Shown here in pieces: positions 44,675 through 53,864 of a stretch of 64,000 nt of DNA. Under the pieces are notes generated by a model. That model did not search any database. It saw only the letters and a list, made by a program, of their open reading frames with translations, and was not told the DNA's origin. The stretch lies in NCBI GenBank assembly GCA_000719105.1, contig JODX01000011.1, positions 107,718 through 171,717 on the forward strand. The letters are read 5' to 3'. Position 1 is the first letter of the stretch. Each line of letters opens with the position of its first letter. This stretch comes from Streptomyces sclerotialus (GTDB taxonomy: Bacteria > Actinomycetota > Actinomycetes > Streptomycetales > Streptomycetaceae). The translations under genes and the position numbers were made by a program.

Positions 44675-45721
44675 ATGAATGTGACCGGTCACACAAGGCG
44701 CCCGGCGAGCATCAGGGATGTCGCGACCGCCGCCGGTGTCTCGTACCAGACCGTCTCCCGGGTGATCAACGGTCATCCCAGCGTCCGGCCGGCCACCCGG
44801 GAGCGGGTCCTCGCCGCCATCGACGACCTGGGCTTCCGGCGCAACGCCACCGCGCTCGCCCTCGCCAGCGGGCGCAGCCGGGCCGTGACCGTCCTCACCG
44901 CCAACACCACCCACTACGGCTACGCCTCGATCCTCCAGGGCATCGAGGAGGCCGCCCGTGCCGCGTCCTACTCGGTGGGGATCGGCGTCCTGGAATCGGC
45001 GGCGGAGGACACCGTCGCCGCCGAGGTGCGGCGGGCGGCGGACGCGGGCGACGGCCTGATCGTGATCGCCTACGATCCGGCCGGGGTGCGGGCCCTGGAC
45101 ACCGCCCCCGGCCTCTCCGCGGACCTGCCGGTCGTCGGCGTGGTCGAGACCCCCGCGAGCCCGCCCGGCGGCGACCGCCCCTGGGTGTGGACCGACGACC
45201 GCGAGGCCGCCTACCAGGCGACCCGCCATCTGCTCTCCCTCGGCCACGAGACCGTGCACTACGTCGCCATCCCGTCCAGCACCCGGCGCACCAGCGCCCG
45301 CACCACCGGCTGGCGGCAGGCGCTGAAGGAGGCCGGAGCGTCCGAACCCCGTCCCGTACAGGGGAGCTGGAGTCCGGCGGGCGGGCACGCGGCAGGTGCG
45401 CGGCTCGCGGCGGACCCGGCCGTCACCGCGGTCCTGTGCGGCAACGACGACCTCGCGCTCGGGGTGCTGCGCGCCCTGCACGAGGCGGGCCGTGCGGTGC
45501 CGGACGAGGTGAGCGTCGCCGGCTTCGACGACGCCCCGCACGCCGCCTATCTGACCCCGTCGCTGACCACCGTACGCATGGACTTCACCGGCCTCGGGCG
45601 GGCCGCGTTCGCCCTGCTGCACGGGGTGCTGGAGAAGTCCGCGCAGGTCGCCCCGCGCCCGGTCTCCGTCCCGGAGCTGGTGGTGCGGGAGAGCTCGGGG
45701 CCGCCGCCCGCCCGGGGGTGA
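44675..45721 (+). CDS. LacI-family transcriptional regulator (second, GH36 module)
   Basis: 348 residues. Helix-turn-helix with hinge: SIRDVATAAGVSYQTVSRVINGHPSVRPATRERVLAAIDDLGF, then a periplasmic-binding-protein-like effector domain (VTVLTANTTHYGYASILQGIEEAAR; C-terminal VSVAGFDDAPHAAYLTPSLTTVRMD). The ATG at 44675 fits the predicted leaderless transcript; upstream there is no Shine-Dalgarno. Codons 2-7 lie within a second copy of its presumed operator, pointing to autoregulation. Probable target: GH36 gene and the importer that follows. The ligand is probably a galactose-containing sugar, an inference from the neighbours. Confidence 0.93.
   Translation: MNVTGHTRRPASIRDVATAAGVSYQTVSRVINGHPSVRPATRERVLAAIDDLGFRRNATALALASGRSRAVTVLTANTTHYGYASILQGIEEAARAASYSVGIGVLESAAEDTVAAEVRRAADAGDGLIVIAYDPAGVRALDTAPGLSADLPVVGVVETPASPPGGDRPWVWTDDREAAYQATRHLLSLGHETVHYVAIPSSTRRTSARTTGWRQALKEAGASEPRPVQGSWSPAGGHAAGARLAADPAVTAVLCGNDDLALGVLRALHEAGRAVPDEVSVAGFDDAPHAAYLTPSLTTVRMDFTGLGRAAFALLHGVLEKSAQVAPRPVSVPELVVRESSGPPPARG
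44680..44693. promoter_or_regulatory. Operator 2, inside the first codons of the LacI gene
   Basis: TGTGACCGGTCACA again, 27 bases centre to centre from operator 1, overlapping codons 2-7 of the LacI gene and just downstream of the predicted transcript start. Confidence 0.85.
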
Positions 45722-45823
45722 CCCGGCCTGTCCGACGCGTGCCGACGAGTGCGGCTGTTGCGCATCCTGCCCTGCCCCGGACCCCCGTTCCCGAACCGAA
45801 TGGCGAAAGGCGAAAGGCAAGCG

Positions 45824-47167
45824 ATGAAGACGAGAGCTCTCCCCGCCCTGGCACTCCTGTGTGCCCTCGGCCTGGCCGCCACCGCGTGCAGCGACCCCAC
45901 CGTCGGGAACGGCGACGACTCCGGCGCGTCCGGCAGCCCGGATGGGAACAGGGCGGCGGTCGACCCCACCGCCCGCCTGGACGGCGTGCAGCTGACCATG
46001 TGGACCGCGCAGAACACGGTCAACGCCCCCAGGCAGGTCATCGAGGCCTTCGAGAAGGCCACCGGAGCCGAGGTGGAGACCCAGGCGATCCCGGACCTGT
46101 ACGAGACCAACGTGCCGACCAAGCTGGCCTCGGGCGACCGCCCGGACCTGATGTTCTGGCAGCCGTCCGTCTCCACGCTGCCCTTCGTCCAGCCGCGGCA
46201 GAACCTGCTCACCCTGGACGGGGAGGAGTGGGAGGCGAAGCTCGGCGACACGGAGAGATCGCTCGGCGTCATCGACGGCAAGCGGTACGCGGCGATCGTC
46301 ACCAGCCCCGCCATGCTCGGCGTCTACTACAACAAGGACGTCTTCGAGCGGGCCGGGCTGAGCGAGAAGGACTTCCCGGACTCCTACGACGAGCTGCTGG
46401 CACTCGGCCGCACCGTCACAGAGAAGACCGACGCGGCCGCCTTCTACGAGGCCGGCGGCGACAAGTGGCCCCTGCAGTGGCAGATGCAGGTCCAGCTCAC
46501 CGACCTCGGCGAGCAGTGGTGGGCGGACCTGAACCGGAACAAGGAGAAGTGGACCGACCCGGCCGTCGTCGCCGCGATCAAGAAGTACAAGGAACAGCTG
46601 CTCGACGCGGGCCTCGCCCAGAAGAACCACCGGACCGGCACGTTCACCGGGCAGGCCGACGCGCTGTGGGAGGGCGACGCCGGCATGGTCCTCAACGTCA
46701 CGTCTTTCCAGACCCAGTTGCAGGCCAAGCACTCCACCGCCGAGATCGACGACAGGATCGGCTGGTTCCCGGTCGCCAACTCCTCCGCCACCGGCCTGTA
46801 CTCGCCCGACCAGACCAACGGTGTGGTCGCTTTCAAGACCGGTGACGAGATACGGCAGAAAGCCGCCCGGCAGTTCCTCGCCTTCTGGCTCGGCCCCGGC
46901 TACGCCGACTACATCAAGGCCATGAAGATCCCGTCCGTGCAGCCGTCCGTACCGACGCCCGGCGGTCTTCCGCAGACCTCCAGGGACCAGGTCGCGGCCC
47001 TGCCCGAGGCCATCGGGGTCTTCCAGGCCAAGGCCGTCGTCGCCCCCGACACGCACCTCTACCTCGCCGAGATGATCCACGGCGAGAAGAGCCCGCAGCA
47101 GGTCGCGCAGGCCATCCAGGACCAGTTCGCGCAGGTCGCCGAGGCACAGGGCGCACCCGGCTTCTAG
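45824..47167 (+). CDS. Sugar ABC transporter substrate-binding lipoprotein (second importer)
   Basis: 447 residues. Sec signal with lipobox ATAC at about 19-22, a Gly/Ser/Asp linker, then a family 1 solute-binding fold: VQLTMWTAQNTVNAPRQVIEAFEKATG, VPTKLASGDRPDLMFWQP, YAAIVTSPAMLGVYYNKDVF, WEGDAGMVLNVT. Unlike the first importer it uses Sec, is smaller and belongs to the UgpB/MalE-like group. GAAAGG precedes the ATG. It is 102 bases after the LacI gene and likely co-transcribed. Confidence 0.93.
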   Translation: MKTRALPALALLCALGLAATACSDPTVGNGDDSGASGSPDGNRAAVDPTARLDGVQLTMWTAQNTVNAPRQVIEAFEKATGAEVETQAIPDLYETNVPTKLASGDRPDLMFWQPSVSTLPFVQPRQNLLTLDGEEWEAKLGDTERSLGVIDGKRYAAIVTSPAMLGVYYNKDVFERAGLSEKDFPDSYDELLALGRTVTEKTDAAAFYEAGGDKWPLQWQMQVQLTDLGEQWWADLNRNKEKWTDPAVVAAIKKYKEQLLDAGLAQKNHRTGTFTGQADALWEGDAGMVLNVTSFQTQLQAKHSTAEIDDRIGWFPVANSSATGLYSPDQTNGVVAFKTGDEIRQKAARQFLAFWLGPGYADYIKAMKIPSVQPSVPTPGGLPQTSRDQVAALPEAIGVFQAKAVVAPDTHLYLAEMIHGEKSPQQVAQAIQDQFAQVAEAQGAPGF

Positions 47168-47239
47168 CGCCCCTTACGCACCTCCCTACGCACCTCCCTA
47201 CGCACAGACGTACAGCAACCACGGCAGCGGGGACTTCCG

Positions 47240-48184
47240 ATGGCGGACACGGTCATACGTACGCGACGCAAGCAGAGGGCGGCACCTGCACAGGGCCGGG
47301 GCCGGGGCGGGCCGAGAAGACCGGGGCGGCTGCCGCGGGCCGCCGTGCACCACCCCTGGTGGTTCGCGCTCCCCGCGATCGCCGTCTTCACGGCCTTCTT
47401 CCTGACACCCAACCTGCTCAACTTCTTCTACCCGTTCACCGACTGGTCGTCCTACCACCCGGGCATCTCCTTCACCGGCCTCGACAACTTCCGGACCATC
47501 GCCGACGACGGCTCACTGCTCCGGGCGATCCGCACCACGCTGCTGTACGCCCTGCTGGCGGCGCTGTTCCAGAACGGCTTCGGGCTCGTGCTCGCGCTGC
47601 TGCTGGAGGACGACACCCGCTTCAACCGGATCTTCCGCGCCGTCTTCTTCCTCCCGGTGCTCATCTCGGCCCTCGCCACCGGTTACGTCTTCCAGGCCCT
47701 GCTCGACCAGGACGGCGCCGTCAACTCCGTCCTCGGCACGGACGTGCCGTGGCTGGGCTCGACCACCTGGACGCTGGTCGTGGTCACCGTCATCCACGGC
47801 TGGAAGTGGATGGGCCTGGCCATGCTGATCTATCTGGCCGGGCTCAAGGGCATCCCCGGCGACATGCTCGAAGCCGCGCGGATGGACGGCGCCGGGCCCT
47901 GGCGGACCTTCTGGTCGGTGCGCCGGCCGATGCTCGCGCCGGCCGTCACCTTCAACGTCACCACGGCGCTGATCGGCTCCATGAACACCTTCGACATCGT
48001 GCAGGCCACGACGGGCGGCGGGCCCGCGGCCGCCACGGAGGTCTTCAACATCTACATGTTCCGGATCTTCGGACAGGGCCTGTACGCCCAGGCGTCCGCG
48101 ATGAGCCTCGTCCTCTTCCTGATCGTGGTCGCCATCGCGATTCCGCTGGTCATCGGCCTGCGGCGAAGGGAGCAGATGCTGTGA
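47240..48184 (+). CDS. Sugar ABC transporter permease, UgpA/MalF type (second importer)
   Basis: 314 residues; a basic N-terminal arm, six helices, and EAA motif DMLEAARMDGAGPWRTFWSVRRPMLAPAVT. The gap before it contains a 12-bp direct repeat (ACGCACCTCCCT, about 47177-47200). Partner of the next gene. Confidence 0.94.
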   Translation: MADTVIRTRRKQRAAPAQGRGRGGPRRPGRLPRAAVHHPWWFALPAIAVFTAFFLTPNLLNFFYPFTDWSSYHPGISFTGLDNFRTIADDGSLLRAIRTTLLYALLAALFQNGFGLVLALLLEDDTRFNRIFRAVFFLPVLISALATGYVFQALLDQDGAVNSVLGTDVPWLGSTTWTLVVVTVIHGWKWMGLAMLIYLAGLKGIPGDMLEAARMDGAGPWRTFWSVRRPMLAPAVTFNVTTALIGSMNTFDIVQATTGGGPAAATEVFNIYMFRIFGQGLYAQASAMSLVLFLIVVAIAIPLVIGLRRREQML

Positions 48185-49032
48185 GCGGGTCACCGTCCCT
48201 GGCGCGCCCGGGTCCCGTATGGCGGTACGGGCGCCCCGCCCTCGTCCTCCTCCTCGCCGGACTCGCCGTCGGCGTACCGCTCTGGCTGGTCGCCGTCACC
48301 TCGGCGAAACCGCAGGCCGAGGCCATCAGGCCGAACCTGGACCCGCCGCGGCAGTGGCAGCCGGGCAGCAACTACGCGGACGCCGTCAGCCAGGGCGAGA
48401 TGCTGCGCGGCTTCCTCAACTCGCTGCTCGTCGTGGTGCCGTCCGTCGTCCTGGTCCTGATCCTCGGTGCCGGCGCGGCGTGGGTCTTCGCGCGCCGTAA
48501 GTCCAAGCTGGTCTCGGCCGCGTACGCGCTCTGCATCAGCGGACTGCTCCTGCCGCCCGCCGTCATCACCATCGTCATGGAGCTGCGGCAGCTCGGACTC
48601 GCGGGCACCCGGCCCGGGTTGATCGCCGTCTACACCGGGATGTACCTCTCCACGGCGGTCTTCTTCATGACCGGCTTCATCCGCGCCATCCCCGCGGAGC
48701 TGGAGGAAGCGGCGCGGATGGACGGGGCGAAACCGGCGCGGATCTTCCTGCGGATCATCCTGCCGCTGCTCAGGCCGGTGATCGCCACCGCGGCGATCAT
48801 GGTGATGCTCTACGCCTGGAGCGACATGTTCTACGCCTTCTTCGTCCTCGGCGGCGGAGACGCGGCGACCCTCCCGCTGAACCTGTACCAGGTCGCCAGC
48901 GCGCAGCTCTACCTCAACAACTGGCACCTCGTCTTCGCGTACGTCGTCGTCATGAGCCTGCCCATGGTCGCCGTCTTCCTCGTCGGCCAGCGAAAGATCG
49001 TGTCCGGAATCACCAGTGGAGCCGTCAAGTGA
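48181..49032 (+). CDS. Sugar ABC transporter permease, UgpE/MalG type (second importer)
   Basis: 283 residues, six helices, EAA motif ELEEAARMDGAKPARIFLRIILPLLRPVIA and C-terminal QRKIVSGITSGAVK, the usual MalG-type ending. The GTG start overlaps the previous stop (GTGA). As with the first importer, no ATPase gene is linked. Confidence 0.94.
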   Translation: MSGSPSLARPGPVWRYGRPALVLLLAGLAVGVPLWLVAVTSAKPQAEAIRPNLDPPRQWQPGSNYADAVSQGEMLRGFLNSLLVVVPSVVLVLILGAGAAWVFARRKSKLVSAAYALCISGLLLPPAVITIVMELRQLGLAGTRPGLIAVYTGMYLSTAVFFMTGFIRAIPAELEEAARMDGAKPARIFLRIILPLLRPVIATAAIMVMLYAWSDMFYAFFVLGGGDAATLPLNLYQVASAQLYLNNWHLVFAYVVVMSLPMVAVFLVGQRKIVSGITSGAVK

Positions 49033-49048
49033 CCGGAGGTCCAGCGAA

Positions 49049-51643
49049 GTGATCACCCGCGCCCGCACGACATCCCGCACGACATCCCGAATGACCCCCC
49101 GCACCGGATCCCGCTTCAGAACCGCTGTACTGGCCACCGCACTTGGAGTAGCCGCAATGGCAGCCACCCTCCCCGCCACGGGCTCCGCGACAGCGGCGAC
49201 GACCGCCGCCCCGCAGCCCCAGCGCCTCACCGTCGACCTCTCCGCATCCGAAGGCCCGGTCATGCGCGGCGCCAACGGCGCCCTGTACGGGCTCAGCGAC
49301 GACGGCGTGCCCAGCGACGCCGCGCTCGCACCCCTGAAGATCACCAGCATCTCGCAGAAGCCGGAGGGCGGCGCCCAGCACCCCAACGGCGACGCGCTCA
49401 CCGTCTCGAAGTCGTTCTTCCGCAACGGCGGCGGCGAGATCAACGTGATGATGCAGGACATCTACGCCAAGTGGCCGTACGAGGACCTCGGTATCGACGA
49501 CTACCTCCCCAAGGTCGACAGGATCGCCAAGGAGGTGTCGGCGGACCCGAACAGCGACCGCTTCGTCTACATCCCCTTCAACGAGCCCGACCAGATCTGG
49601 TACGAACTCGGCGTCTCCGACCAGGCGCAGTACGAGAAGAACCGCGACCGGTTCTTCCAGGACTGGAAGACGGTGTACGAGCGCATCCGCGCGATCGACC
49701 CGGACGCGCGTATCGCCGGCCCCAACGAGGCCGCGTACCACACCCGCCTCCTCCGTGACTTCCTCGCCTTCGCCAAGCGCGAGAACGTCCTGCCCCAGGT
49801 GATGACCTGGCACGAACTCGGCTCCGGTTCGCTCCGCGACTTCCAGGCCCACTACGACGACTACCGCGCCCTGGAACGGGAAGCGGGCATCGCCCCGCTC
49901 AAAATCAACATCGACGAGTACGCCAACCGCCGCGACCTGTCAGTCCCCGGGCAGCTCGTGCAGTGGGTATCGATGTTCGAGCGGAACAAGGTGTACGCCA
50001 ACGCGGCCTACTGGGACGCGGCCGGCAACCTCAGCGGCCACGTCGTACGGTCCAACATCCCCAACGGCGGCTGGTGGTTCTTCCGCTGGTACGCGGGCCT
50101 GACCGGCGACACCGTCAAGGTGACCCCGCCGCAGCCGAACACCGTCGACACCCTCCAGGGCCTCGCCTCCCTCGACACCTCGCGCCGCCAGGCCCAGGTC
50201 CTGCTGGGCGGCTCCGCGGGCGACTCCGACGTCGTCGTCGGGCATGTCTCCCGGTCCGTCTTCGGCCGCACGGTCACCGCGACCGTCGCCGAGGCCGCCT
50301 GGTCCGGCTACGAGGGGCAGCATGCGGCACCCCGCGTCCTCGCCCGTACGAAGCTGAAGGTGGCGGACGACGGCACGGTGACCGTCCCGCTGCGCGGCCT
50401 GCACAAGATGTCCGCGTACCGGATCGTCCTCACCCCCGGCGGCACCGGCACCCCGTCCACGCCCTCCGTCCCCTGGTCGGCGTCGTACGAGGCCGAGGAC
50501 GCGGCCATCACCGGCGGCCAGGTCTACACCCAGGGCACCGTCGGCAACGCCAACGGGTACGCGGCCTCCGGCACCAAGGACGTCGGCTCGCTCAACACGG
50601 CCACCAGCAAGGTCGACTTCACGGTCACGGTGCCCAGGTCCGGCACGTACGACCTGGCGATCCTGTACGGCAACCAGTCCGGCGCCCCCGCCACTCAGAA
50701 GCTCTCCGTCGACGGCGGCCGTGCGGTCACGGTCACCTATCCCTCCACGGAGAACTGGACCTACCGCGCCAAGAAGGACGTCACCGTACGGCTCACCGCG
50801 GGCACCCACGTGCTCACGCTGGCGAAGGGCGACGCCGAGGTCACCCTCGACCGCGTCGACCTGACGGCCCGCACCGGTGAGCCCTCCGCGTCGTACGAGG
50901 CCACGCTCGCGGACATCGGTGGGAAGCCCTCGTACGACTACTCCTCGTCGGCAGGGGTGGGCACGGGCGCCCTTGTTCTGAAGCGCGCCGACAAGGCCGT
51001 CTTCGACGTCCACGCCCCGCGCGACGGCTACTACCAGGTGGTGCCGCGGGCCTCGGCGGCGGTGAAGCTGGGCCTGCACGGGGAGACGGTGACGGCGGCA
51101 CCCGGCCGCCCCCTGCGCCTGTACCTGGTGGCGGGCAACAACCGGATCGCGATGACCGCCGGGCGCGCCCCGGCCTCGGTGCGCTCCCTCGATGTCGCGG
51201 GTGCGGGCTCGGCCTCCGGCACGCTGTCCTACGAGGGCGCCTCGGCCAGGCTCGCGGGCGGTGCCCGGCTCGTCGACTCCGCATACGCCTCCGCGGGCTC
51301 GTACATCGGCGACCTCGGCAACAGTGCCGCGAGCACCGCCGAGTTCACCGTGCGGGCGCCCAGGTCCGGACGGTACGTACTCGTCGTCCACTACGCGCAC
51401 AACGACCGCCGCGACAACGGCCACGCCTACAACACGGACATCATGTCCCGTACGGCCGACATCACGGTCGGGGACGGGCGGCCGCGGAAGGTCACCTTCA
51501 AGAACACCTGGAGCCAGGACGACTACTGGACGGTGGGCGTGCCCGTCGACCTGGAGAAGGGCGCCAACACGGTGACGTTCGGGAACGCGACCGCGTGGGC
51601 GCCGGACATCGACCGGATCGAGCTGGGCCGGGTCGTCGGCTGA
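49049..51643 (+). CDS. Secreted clan-A glycosidase (GH39-like) with carbohydrate-binding modules
   Basis: 864 residues from the GTG at 49049 (GGAGG at 49035-49039). A long N-region with signal peptide (hydrophobic core about 25-45) precedes a catalytic barrel of about 400 residues. Clan-A signatures are acid/base Glu179 in IPFNEPDQIWY and nucleophile Glu290 in INIDEYANR. A small beta domain follows, then a CBM6/35-like module (YEAEDAAITGGQVYTQGTV, about 474-610) and a second such pair of segments (LSYEGASARLAGG, about 725-860). The barrel resembles GH39 but I cannot place it firmly. It follows the second importer, so it probably generates that importer's substrate outside the cell. Confidence 0.8.
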   Translation: MITRARTTSRTTSRMTPRTGSRFRTAVLATALGVAAMAATLPATGSATAATTAAPQPQRLTVDLSASEGPVMRGANGALYGLSDDGVPSDAALAPLKITSISQKPEGGAQHPNGDALTVSKSFFRNGGGEINVMMQDIYAKWPYEDLGIDDYLPKVDRIAKEVSADPNSDRFVYIPFNEPDQIWYELGVSDQAQYEKNRDRFFQDWKTVYERIRAIDPDARIAGPNEAAYHTRLLRDFLAFAKRENVLPQVMTWHELGSGSLRDFQAHYDDYRALEREAGIAPLKINIDEYANRRDLSVPGQLVQWVSMFERNKVYANAAYWDAAGNLSGHVVRSNIPNGGWWFFRWYAGLTGDTVKVTPPQPNTVDTLQGLASLDTSRRQAQVLLGGSAGDSDVVVGHVSRSVFGRTVTATVAEAAWSGYEGQHAAPRVLARTKLKVADDGTVTVPLRGLHKMSAYRIVLTPGGTGTPSTPSVPWSASYEAEDAAITGGQVYTQGTVGNANGYAASGTKDVGSLNTATSKVDFTVTVPRSGTYDLAILYGNQSGAPATQKLSVDGGRAVTVTYPSTENWTYRAKKDVTVRLTAGTHVLTLAKGDAEVTLDRVDLTARTGEPSASYEATLADIGGKPSYDYSSSAGVGTGALVLKRADKAVFDVHAPRDGYYQVVPRASAAVKLGLHGETVTAAPGRPLRLYLVAGNNRIAMTAGRAPASVRSLDVAGAGSASGTLSYEGASARLAGGARLVDSAYASAGSYIGDLGNSAASTAEFTVRAPRSGRYVLVVHYAHNDRRDNGHAYNTDIMSRTADITVGDGRPRKVTFKNTWSQDDYWTVGVPVDLEKGANTVTFGNATAWAPDIDRIELGRVVG

Positions 51644-51671
51644 CCCCGGAGGTTCGGGAGGTTCGGAGAAG

Positions 51672-51705
51672 GCCTCGGCCACCGCGATCGGACGGTGGCC
51701 GGGGC
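51672..51705. terminator. Hairpin between converging GH39-like and GH31 genes
   Basis: 13-bp stem (51672-51684 with 51693-51705) containing one G-U pair, loop of eight bases, between two converging stops. Confidence 0.7.
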
Positions 51706-51716
51706 CGTCCCCTCCG

Positions 51717-53786
51717 CTACCCGGCGATCGGCAGCTCGGCCCCGTCCCGCAGGAACAGCGGGATACGGTCCAGTGGCGCGTCGACGGTCACGGCCCGGCC
51801 GCCCTCGTACGTCTCGCCGGTCCACGCGTCCGTCCAGGCCGCACCCGCCGGGAGGTACGTCGTGCGGGCCGTGGCGCCCGCGGTCAGCACCGGGGCGACG
51901 AGCAGGTCCGCACCGAACAGGTACGCGTCGTCGACCGACCAGGCCGCCCGGTCGTCCGGGAACTCCAGGAACAGCGGGCGCATCACCGGCAGACCCTCCT
52001 CGTGGGCCTCCCGCATGACCTCCAGCACATACGGCTTCAGACGCTCGCGCAGCCGCAGGTACCGCTCCAGGATCGCGCCGGCCTCCTCGCCGTACGACCA
52101 CACCTCGTTCGGGCCGCCGGTCATGTCGGGGCCGAGCGGCATGCCCGGGTCGCGGAAGCCGTGCAGGCGCATCAGCGGGGAGAGCGCGCCGAACTGGAAC
52201 CAGCGGACCATGACCTCGCGGTACGCCGGGTCGTCCGGGTCGCCGCCGTGGAAGCCGCCGATGTCGGTGTTCCACCAGGGGATGCCGGAGACCGCCGTGT
52301 TCAGGCCGGCCGCGATCTGGCGGCGCAGCGTCGCGAAGTCGGTGCCGATGTCACCGGACCAGAGCGCGGCGCCGTAACGCTGGCTGCCCGCCCACGCCGA
52401 ACGGTTGAGGGTGACCACCTCGTCCTCGCCGGAGGCGAGCATGCCCTCGTAGAAGGTGCGGGCGTTCTCCAGCGGGTAGATGTTGCCGACCTCCAGGCCG
52501 GGGCCCGCCCAGTACCGCAGGTTCTCCTGGAAGCCTGGCTTGAGCTCCGGCTCGCAGGCGTCCAGCCAGAAGGCCTTGATGCCGTACGGCTCCAGGTAGT
52601 TCTCCTTGATCCGCGACCACACGAACTCCCGCGCCTCGGGGTTCGTGGCGTCGTAGAAGGCGACCTGGACGGTGGAGGCGACCTCCTTGTCCGGCCAGTC
52701 GGCGTGCGCCATCGGGCCGTACTGGGTGCCGATGAAGTAGCCGCGCTGCTCCATGACCGGGTGGTTCTCGGAGAGCGGCGACACGGACGGCCACACGCTC
52801 ACCACCAGCTTGATGCCGAGCTCGTCCAGCTCCCGCACCATGGCCGCCGGGTCGGGCCACTCCTTCGGGTCGAACTTCCACTCGCCGAGGTGCGTCCAGT
52901 GGAAGAAGTCGCACACGATGGCGTCGATGGGCAGGCCGCGCCGCTTGTACTCGCGTGCCACGGCGAGGAGTTCGTCCTGGGTGCGGTAGCGCAGCTTGCA
53001 CTGCCAGAAGCCGGCCGCCCACTCGGGCAGCATCGGTGTGCGGCCGGTCACCGCGCTGTAGCGGCGCTGGGCGTCGGCCGGGGCGCCCGCCGTGATCCAG
53101 TAGTCGATCTGGCGGGCCGAGTCCGCCACCCAGCGGGTGCCGTTGCCGGCCAGCTCGACGCGGCCGATGGCCGGGTTGTTCCACAGCAGGGTGTAGCCGC
53201 GGCTGGAGGTGAGCACCGGGATGCCGACCTCGGCGTTGCGCTGGACCAGGTCGAGGACCAGGCCCTTCTGGTCGAACCGGCCGTGCTGGTGCTGGCCGAG
53301 GCCGTACAGCTGCTCGTCGTCGTACGCGGCGAAGCGCTGCTCCAGGCGGTGGTAGCCGTTGCCGACAGCGGTGTACAGGCGCGGGCCGGGCCACCAGAAG
53401 TGGGCGCGCTCCTCGGCGAGCAGCTCGGCGGAGTCCGCGGTGCGCAGGAAGCGGACCATGCCCTCGGCGTCGACCTCGACGGTCAGCGCGCCGACGGTCA
53501 GGGTCCCGCGCCCGTCCTCGATCTTCACGGTGCTCTCGGTGCTCGGTGCCACGTCGAGCAGGGCGCCGGGCAGCCCCTCGAGGACCGGGCCGCCGAGCCG
53601 CGCCCGGACCCGGACGGCGTCCGGCCCCCACGGTTCTACGCGCACGGTCTCCTGGCGCCCGCTCCACTCCAGGGCACCGTCCCGCTCACGGAACGTGCCG
53701 ACGGTGGGGGAGGACTGCGCGAGGCTGACCGTGCCCGGCTGGACCGGCTGGGACGGCTGGGTCTGATTTTCGGCAGGCTGGATCAC
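51717..53786 (-). CDS. GH31 alpha-xylosidase
   Basis: 689 residues, no signal peptide. GH31 architecture: N-terminal beta domain, barrel with IVCDFFHWTHLGEWKFDPKEWPDP, nucleophile Asp409 in AFWLDACEPE, acid/base Asp479 in LWSGDIGTDF, then two beta domains. The WxDAxEPE nucleophile motif, instead of the DMNE of alpha-glucosidases, is typical of alpha-xylosidases acting on xyloglucan oligosaccharides (family knowledge). It would remove non-reducing-end xylose inside the cell and alternate with the GH3 enzyme. The GTG at 53786 has GGAG upstream. It lies 78 bases downstream of a LacI gene, likely same transcript. Confidence 0.92.
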   Translation of the reverse strand: MIQPAENQTQPSQPVQPGTVSLAQSSPTVGTFRERDGALEWSGRQETVRVEPWGPDAVRVRARLGGPVLEGLPGALLDVAPSTESTVKIEDGRGTLTVGALTVEVDAEGMVRFLRTADSAELLAEERAHFWWPGPRLYTAVGNGYHRLEQRFAAYDDEQLYGLGQHQHGRFDQKGLVLDLVQRNAEVGIPVLTSSRGYTLLWNNPAIGRVELAGNGTRWVADSARQIDYWITAGAPADAQRRYSAVTGRTPMLPEWAAGFWQCKLRYRTQDELLAVAREYKRRGLPIDAIVCDFFHWTHLGEWKFDPKEWPDPAAMVRELDELGIKLVVSVWPSVSPLSENHPVMEQRGYFIGTQYGPMAHADWPDKEVASTVQVAFYDATNPEAREFVWSRIKENYLEPYGIKAFWLDACEPELKPGFQENLRYWAGPGLEVGNIYPLENARTFYEGMLASGEDEVVTLNRSAWAGSQRYGAALWSGDIGTDFATLRRQIAAGLNTAVSGIPWWNTDIGGFHGGDPDDPAYREVMVRWFQFGALSPLMRLHGFRDPGMPLGPDMTGGPNEVWSYGEEAGAILERYLRLRERLKPYVLEVMREAHEEGLPVMRPLFLEFPDDRAAWSVDDAYLFGADLLVAPVLTAGATARTTYLPAGAAWTDAWTGETYEGGRAVTVDAPLDRIPLFLRDGAELPIAG

Positions 53787-53864
53787 GGCGGGTGCTCCTG
53801 GGGTGGAGTGGGGACAGGAAACGCAGGCAGGAGGGACGTACGCGGATCGCGTGGAGCGCGCGGT

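Noticed and set aside
42416..47080. Extending the GH36 frame upstream to 1554 codons
   Set aside because: The extension lies antisense to the LacI and binding-protein genes and across the operators; GH36 ends naturally at about 730 residues.
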